A program made the translations under genes and the position numbers. The notes under the pieces were generated by a model that saw nothing but the letters and a program-made list of their open reading frames with translations, had not been told where the DNA came from and ran no database searches. A DNA stretch of 64,000 bases from Calycina herbarum (lineage: Eukaryota > Ascomycota > Leotiomycetes > Helotiales > Pezizellaceae): positions 1 to 64,000 of the forward strand of contig LLEY01000239.1 of the NCBI GenBank assembly GCA_001414485.1, in the 5' to 3' direction. Positions 59,525 to 64,000 of the stretch are shown piece after piece (position 1 is the first letter of the stretch; every line of letters starts with the position of its first letter).

Positions 59525-61301
59525 ATGCAGCATCCCACTCTTCTCTCCCTAGCGGTACTATCACTCTGCCTTTGGGTAGTCTTCACGGTTGTTTATCGCT
59601 TGTATTTCCACCCGCTTGAAAAATTTCCGGGTCCTAAGCTAGCTATTGCAACCTTCGCTTATGAATGGTATTATGATCTCGTACTTGACACCTTCAAGCT
59701 CCAAGAACTTCATAAGAACTACGGCAAGTCCCAGCAGAGTAGTTTAGGATAACAATACTATTTTTTTTTAGGTCCCGTCACACGAATTAATCCCGAGGAG
59801 CTTCATTTCAACGATCCAGACTACTTTGACGAAATTTTGAATGTCACAAATGGCAAAGCCGATAAACACTATCGGGTAGCTAACGCATTTGGTCCTTATC
59901 CTGCAGTAAGGCACTCTCAGTCATGCATGCAGTTCAAAATTACAACTGAATTCACACCAGGCAATTGGAACACAAGGTCACGACCTCCATCGTTTGCGGA
60001 GAAATGCTGTAAATGTTTTGTTTTCCAAGAAATCGGTATCGGAACTCGTTCCTCATATGCAACATATTTTTGATGAACTTTGCAATCGTTTCGATAACGC
60101 CAGCGAAACTGGAGAACCTATCAATCTGAAGTACGCATATTCCGCGGCTACGTTAGATGTGATGAATGAGTACTGTTTCTCGGAAAAATCGAAATATTTG
60201 TCGAAACCTGATTTTGGCCGTAAATTATTTGATGATATTGACTCATTTCTTATCGTGAGCTTGGTGGTATGTTTCTCATTGCGGCAGAAATCAATTTTAC
60301 TAATGATATAGAACCTTCATATTCCGAAGTCACTTTATTCATTACCGGTGAGGAATTCAATTCTATTTCCGATAGAGCGTGCTAATGTACAAATTTAGGA
60401 TACTGTTATGAAATTCATCAACCCAGCTATGACGGCTATTCTTGAAATTCGTGAAGTACAAACACTTGCTTCAAGAAAATTAAGCGAGACCTTGACTGAT
60501 CGTTCCCTAGAAACTGGGAAGGCAAGTTGAAGACATCAGACAGGAGAAGAACCTTTCTCATTTATCATCCGGTCATCGAACGGTATTTCACGACCTTCTC
60601 CAAAGCAATTAGCCACCGGCGGAAAAATCCCAGGCTCATCTTCGGAGTGAAGCATTTAGTCTAATGACTGCAGGCTCTGGAACCAGGTAAGAAAAATGAA
60701 AGACCGATGTTGGATACAGAATGACAAATGCTAGCGCTTTGGTGGTGAAAAATCTCTCATACTTCATTGCAGCCAATCCAAATTTCCAACGGAAATTATA
60801 CCTCGAACTCAAGCAAGCCATGCCTCATCCAAATGATCACGTCAAACTCCAAGACCTTGAGAGTCTTCCTTATCTCAACGCTGTGATCCGAGAAGGACTT
60901 CGCTTGGCACATCCAATCACACATCGCATTTCTCGAGTTTTTGTGGCCGAACCCTGCATTATGGAAACTACGTAATACCACCTGGAACAAATGTCAACAT
61001 GACAGCTCTCCTCGTCCATGAGAACGAAGATATTTTTCCCGATCCGAAGGTGTTTCGGCCAGAAAGGTGGTTGAACAGCACTTCTTTGCAACGTTATCTT
61101 GTGCCGTTTTCCAAGGGCCCAAGATCGTGTTTAGGAATTAATCTTGCATGGGCTGAGCTGTATCTTCTTGTGGCCAATGTCTTTCGACAATTCAATTTCG
61201 ATGTTAGTGGGGTTATTAGGGAACGTGATATTGATGTTGCAAGTGATATTGTTTTGAGAGTTCCAGATCTGATTCACCGAATGTGTTGGTTAAGATTGTG
61301 A
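59525..61301 (+). pseudogene. Cytochrome P450 (trichodiene-oxygenase-like group), nonsense codon and frameshift
   Basis: Seven exons can be traced: 59525-59723, 59772-59905, 59961-60263, 60312-60347, 60399-60455, 60511-60686 and 60735-61301. The first intron is GC-AG. The N-terminus has a membrane anchor and YRLYFHPLEKFPGPKLAIAT. Later come VTRINPEELHFNDPDYFDEI, RLRRNAVNVLFS, the I-helix equivalent MTAGSGTSALVVKNLSYFIAANP, REGLRL (ExxR), FRPERW and the heme motif [18 protein letters not shown]. Two defects are present: a TAG at 60610-60612 in TVFHDLLQSN-stop-PPAEKS, and a one-base loss at about 60951-60955 (GAACCCTGC) that shifts the frame before [15 protein letters not shown]. Unless these are base errors, the enzyme is dead. 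Confidence 0.75.
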
Positions 61302-61364
61302 GAATGGATTGATGCATTCATTTGTCTAATACTTTCTTTAAGAGCTGCCCAAAAATTCATCGAC

Positions 61365-62376
61365 TCAAAACATCCAGTTTTGGACATCGAAAAGATCCGA
61401 ACTTGGTTCATTCTTCCCGCCACTTCTGATATTCTTCAACGCCAGCTATAGAAAGAAGTGTTAGCTATCGTGCGCTTTTATCTAAATTACAGAAAGGATG
61501 TTGAAGCTAGAAAATGTGTAAACTTACAGCACCGTGAGCTTTAATTTGAAAATCAACATTGTCGACAACGTCTCTTTCCTCCCCGTTCGTAGAAAGCAAT
61601 CCGCTTAAACCTTGTATCCATTCCTGCTTCTTCACCTCACGCTCCGCCTCTGGAAAAGTTGACAAAAGATAAGAAGCAGATCCTCGAAGCACGGTCAGAA
61701 GCCCAATGCAGTCGACCTTGTTCCAAAAATCCTTAGTCAAATCAAGTTGGAAACCAATAAACGCCAGTAATCGGTCATCCAAAGCTTTGTTGTGTGGGTG
61801 TACCGGTGTCTCGAGAACATGGCAACGGGCAGCGAAACACTGCATTATCATGGTCTTCCATCTGCGCTTCCTCTCATTTTTAATCTTCTCGATGACATCT
61901 TCTGGTCGCTCTTTCACTTCTTCCGAGGAAAATTGCACGGCGTATTTAGCCCTGGGAAATGTACCGACTTTAGGTCCAGTCCCTCCAACGGTATATAGGT
62001 CGGTATAGTTTCCGAAAAAGCGTTCAAGGTCCAGTCGTGCACCTTCTGGCCCTTCGCCCAGTTCGCAAACCGCATCTTTTGGTATTTTCTTTATGACTTG
62101 AAAAAGAACTGTTATGCCCCAGTCCATAGAGCGCGGCTGTAGGAGGCAAAATTCGATCAGGCAAAGCAGGACATCTGTGAAACGGTCACTGAATTCATCG
62201 TACTCTTCCGCATGGGTTCCGGGGGGAGCGGTAAGGTAGGAAATAAGGGTATCAGCAGCGGGAGATAATGTATAGGCATGCGAAGGGTTGACAATATTGG
62301 CTTCATCGCGAGGTTGAATTGAGAGCCATATATGCATGACCTTGGTCTGCGATTGATCTAAATCCCAACCTGACAT
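61365..62376 (-). CDS. Uncharacterised fungal protein, about 309 residues
   Basis: ATG at 62376 gives MSGWDLDQSQTKVMHIWLS. Exon 1 (62376-61528) ends ..KAHGA at a good GTAAGT donor. An 82-bp intron and exon 2 (61445-61365) would add ALALKNIRSGGKNEPSSDLF and a short end. The body is helical with clusters of charged residues: SPAADTLISYLTAPPGTHAEEY, FSDRFTDVLLCLIEFCLLQP, EDVIEKIKNERKRRWKTMIMQCFAARC. The layout recalls small fungus-specific helical families such as DUF3632, but I cannot confirm that. There are no membrane or signal sequences. Confidence 0.55.
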
Positions 62377-63356
62377 TTTGCGTTGTCTATCGTGAGTGTG
62401 GTCGTTACCAGAACTCTGGGGTTTGAAGTGATGGAGTTCAAGAAAAAGGAAGTTGGCTCGTAAATTGACACGATCTGAAGATTGCTGCTCTCTATATTTA
62501 GACCCCAGCCACCATAATATTAACCTGTGGTGCGGCAGTGACATCACGGGTGGTGAGCTTATAAGTTAAGCGATAACCCCGCCAATTTCACGCAGTCAGC
62601 TGTCGTATAGGCTTACTATAAACCTTGCCCGGTTATGTTGCGTGTTTCGCAGTAGGCATGCTTATTTTCAGCTTATTACAAGCCTCGTCAAGCCTCGTCT
62701 GGCACTTTTTACCTCCGTGTCCTTTGATTCTACTCACGAACTCGGATTGAACCACACAGTGAGGCAACCTGATAACCTTGACAACTGAGCAATACGTTCT
62801 CCACTCGCATTGTTCCTTGCTGAAGCATCGTAGTATTGAAGCTTTTAAAATCAAAATTAAAGCAGGCGAGTAGTTAGGAAATGCGTCAATCTACAGTTCT
62901 TTCCATGAAATTTAGAATCTAAGAATAAATGCAATGGAATGCCAAACTTTCAGAATAGACCCCAGGTTCTACGAAGTACAGTCAGTTCCTATAGAAACCT
63001 CCCGAAACAGAAAGCTTCTGTGGTACCCAAAAGCCCTCAGCCCTCAGCCCCCATCTCTTCTAACCCCGGTTCTTGCTGTTAGACGGGTATATGTATCATA
63101 CCTTTAACTCCATTAAGCATACGGCTTTCGTATACTATATTGTAATACTAAGCTCCGAAATCCTGAAGGATTCATAGAGGCATTGAACAATACGAGAAAT
63201 AACCAGAGTCTTGTAGCATAAATATCAACACAAGATCGTTTGCTAAAGATCCTCATCACCACACTCCTTCACTTTCCTATCATCAGTACATTTCTGTCAC
63301 TACCTTATTTCAAAATCTTGTTTGTTATTTGAACTCAATTTCTTCATCATTTCATC
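62377..63356. other. Intergenic, 1 kb
   Basis: This is a divergent upstream region of the preceding gene and the secreted protein gene. CTTATTA/GCTTA-rich DNA near 62570-62700 suggests an eroded repeat, but no element could be delimited. Confidence 0.3.
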
Positions 63357-63962
63357 ATGGTTACCTTCAATATTGTTCTCCTCGCTTCTGGCGTTTTTGC
63401 TACATTCGCTGCCGCAGCACCTACAACACTTTTCCAAAGGGAATTGAAAGATTTCCCCAGCAGTGTTACCTGTCCCGTCAGTAAGTGTATTCCCACAATC
63501 CACATTATCATTTTTCCCACTAACAATGCCGCAAAGCCACCAACACACCCCATGCAAAAACATTCACAGAAGCTCATGTCAAAGCTGCAGTCAATGCATT
63601 TCCAGGGACTAAAGCTACGATAGAAAAGATAGGAAAATATCCCAAAGAATATAGATTGGCGGACCGAAACGGACATTGGCCGTTCAGCGGGACAACGGCT
63701 TGTGATAGCTTTTTGACAAGCACTGGCGATATCTTTGAGGTTCCAATTGGCCCCAGCGGAGACGTATGGGGAGCTTTCGGCAAGAAGCCCGGAAACTACA
63801 GGGTAAGATTTGAATTTTTATTTCTTTTAAAGATGTTGTTAAATTAAAATCCAGGTTCTATTTGCCGTCGATGCCAACGCTGACCATATCTACTGCGGTA
63901 TGACTGCTCATGCTAGCAAGACTGACCTCAACGATATTGTGGCCTGTACCAGTACAGCTTAA
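63357..63962 (+). CDS. Secreted RNase T1/N1-like protein with an altered active site (candidate effector-like)
   Basis: This small secreted protein has 154 residues in three exons: 63357-63480, 63570-63802 and 63855-63962 (introns 89 and 52 bp, all in phase). The signal peptide is MVTFNIVLLASGVFATFAAA. The mature part follows the guanyl-specific RNase fold signature: the YPxxY block at residues 65-69, FEVPI with Glu98, NYRVLF with Arg119, and CGMTAH with His138 followed by a conserved C-terminal Cys150. Cysteines 39, 86, 133 and 150 could form two disulfides. In active enzymes the YP block carries His (YPH), but here it is Lys67, so full catalysis is doubtful. RNase-like secreted proteins with lost catalytic residues are known among effectors of plant-pathogenic fungi. 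Effector function here is inference. Confidence 0.7.
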
Positions 63963-64000
63963 ATGGCTGAACAAGGGCGTGCTCTTTATTCAGTAGCTAC

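Overview
The window is nuclear DNA of a filamentous ascomycete (Pezizomycotina). The evidence is short GT-AG introns of about 48-70 bp, a Zn2Cys6/AflR-type regulator, Fot1/pogo and Gypsy (chromovirus) elements, and long AT-rich stretches in which CAG, TGG and CAA codons have become stop codons, as expected from repeat-induced point mutation (RIP). A Leotiomycete-like host fits the feel of the proteins, but that is only an inference. There are no bacterial features, no CRISPR array, and no tRNA or rRNA that I could recognise.

Region 1 (1 to about 28,750) is a RIP-degraded nest of transposable elements. An old Gypsy chromovirus (A) is split by a 430-bp palindromic MITE (3478-3907) and by three Fot1/pogo elements (4308-6166, 6637-8496, 10714-12540). 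The end of a fourth Fot1 copy lies at 1-1056. Two further Gypsy elements of one other family follow: C (13082-20156), heavily mutated and with mismatched LTRs, and B (20209-26946), much less mutated, with 446-bp LTRs and a perfect 5-bp target duplication. All four Fot1 copies and the MITE carry the same hidden terminal plan: ACGT ends plus two copies of an element-specific motif exactly 17 bp apart.

Region 2 (29,149 to about 42,800) is an accessory, cluster-like block. It holds an AflR-type regulator (frameshifted), a fungal rhodopsin-domain membrane protein (nonsense codon), a short-chain dehydrogenase, a class I sesquiterpene synthase (apparently intact), a P450 broken by a transposase remnant, a serine-rich surface protein with a stop at codon 4, an F-box protein and a Liz1/Fen2-type MFS transporter. 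It looks like a decaying terpene biosynthetic cluster beside the repeat block.

Region 3 (43,650 to 51,848) is housekeeping: mitochondrial ClpP, divergent from a conserved mitochondria-directed protein; a monoacylglycerol-lipase-like hydrolase ending in SKL, divergent from a Trm61-like tRNA methyltransferase; and a Dcr2-like metallophosphatase. All are intact with clean introns.

Region 4 (53,069 to 64,000) is accessory again: an unrecognised protein whose two halves are separated by a repeat-like insertion, a fold-back repeat element (about 56,347-56,800), an alpha/beta hydrolase beside a P450 with two lesions, an uncharacterised protein, and a secreted RNase T1-like protein in which the catalytic-site histidine of the YPH motif is a lysine. 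The disabling lesions fall only in accessory genes, while the housekeeping block is clean.
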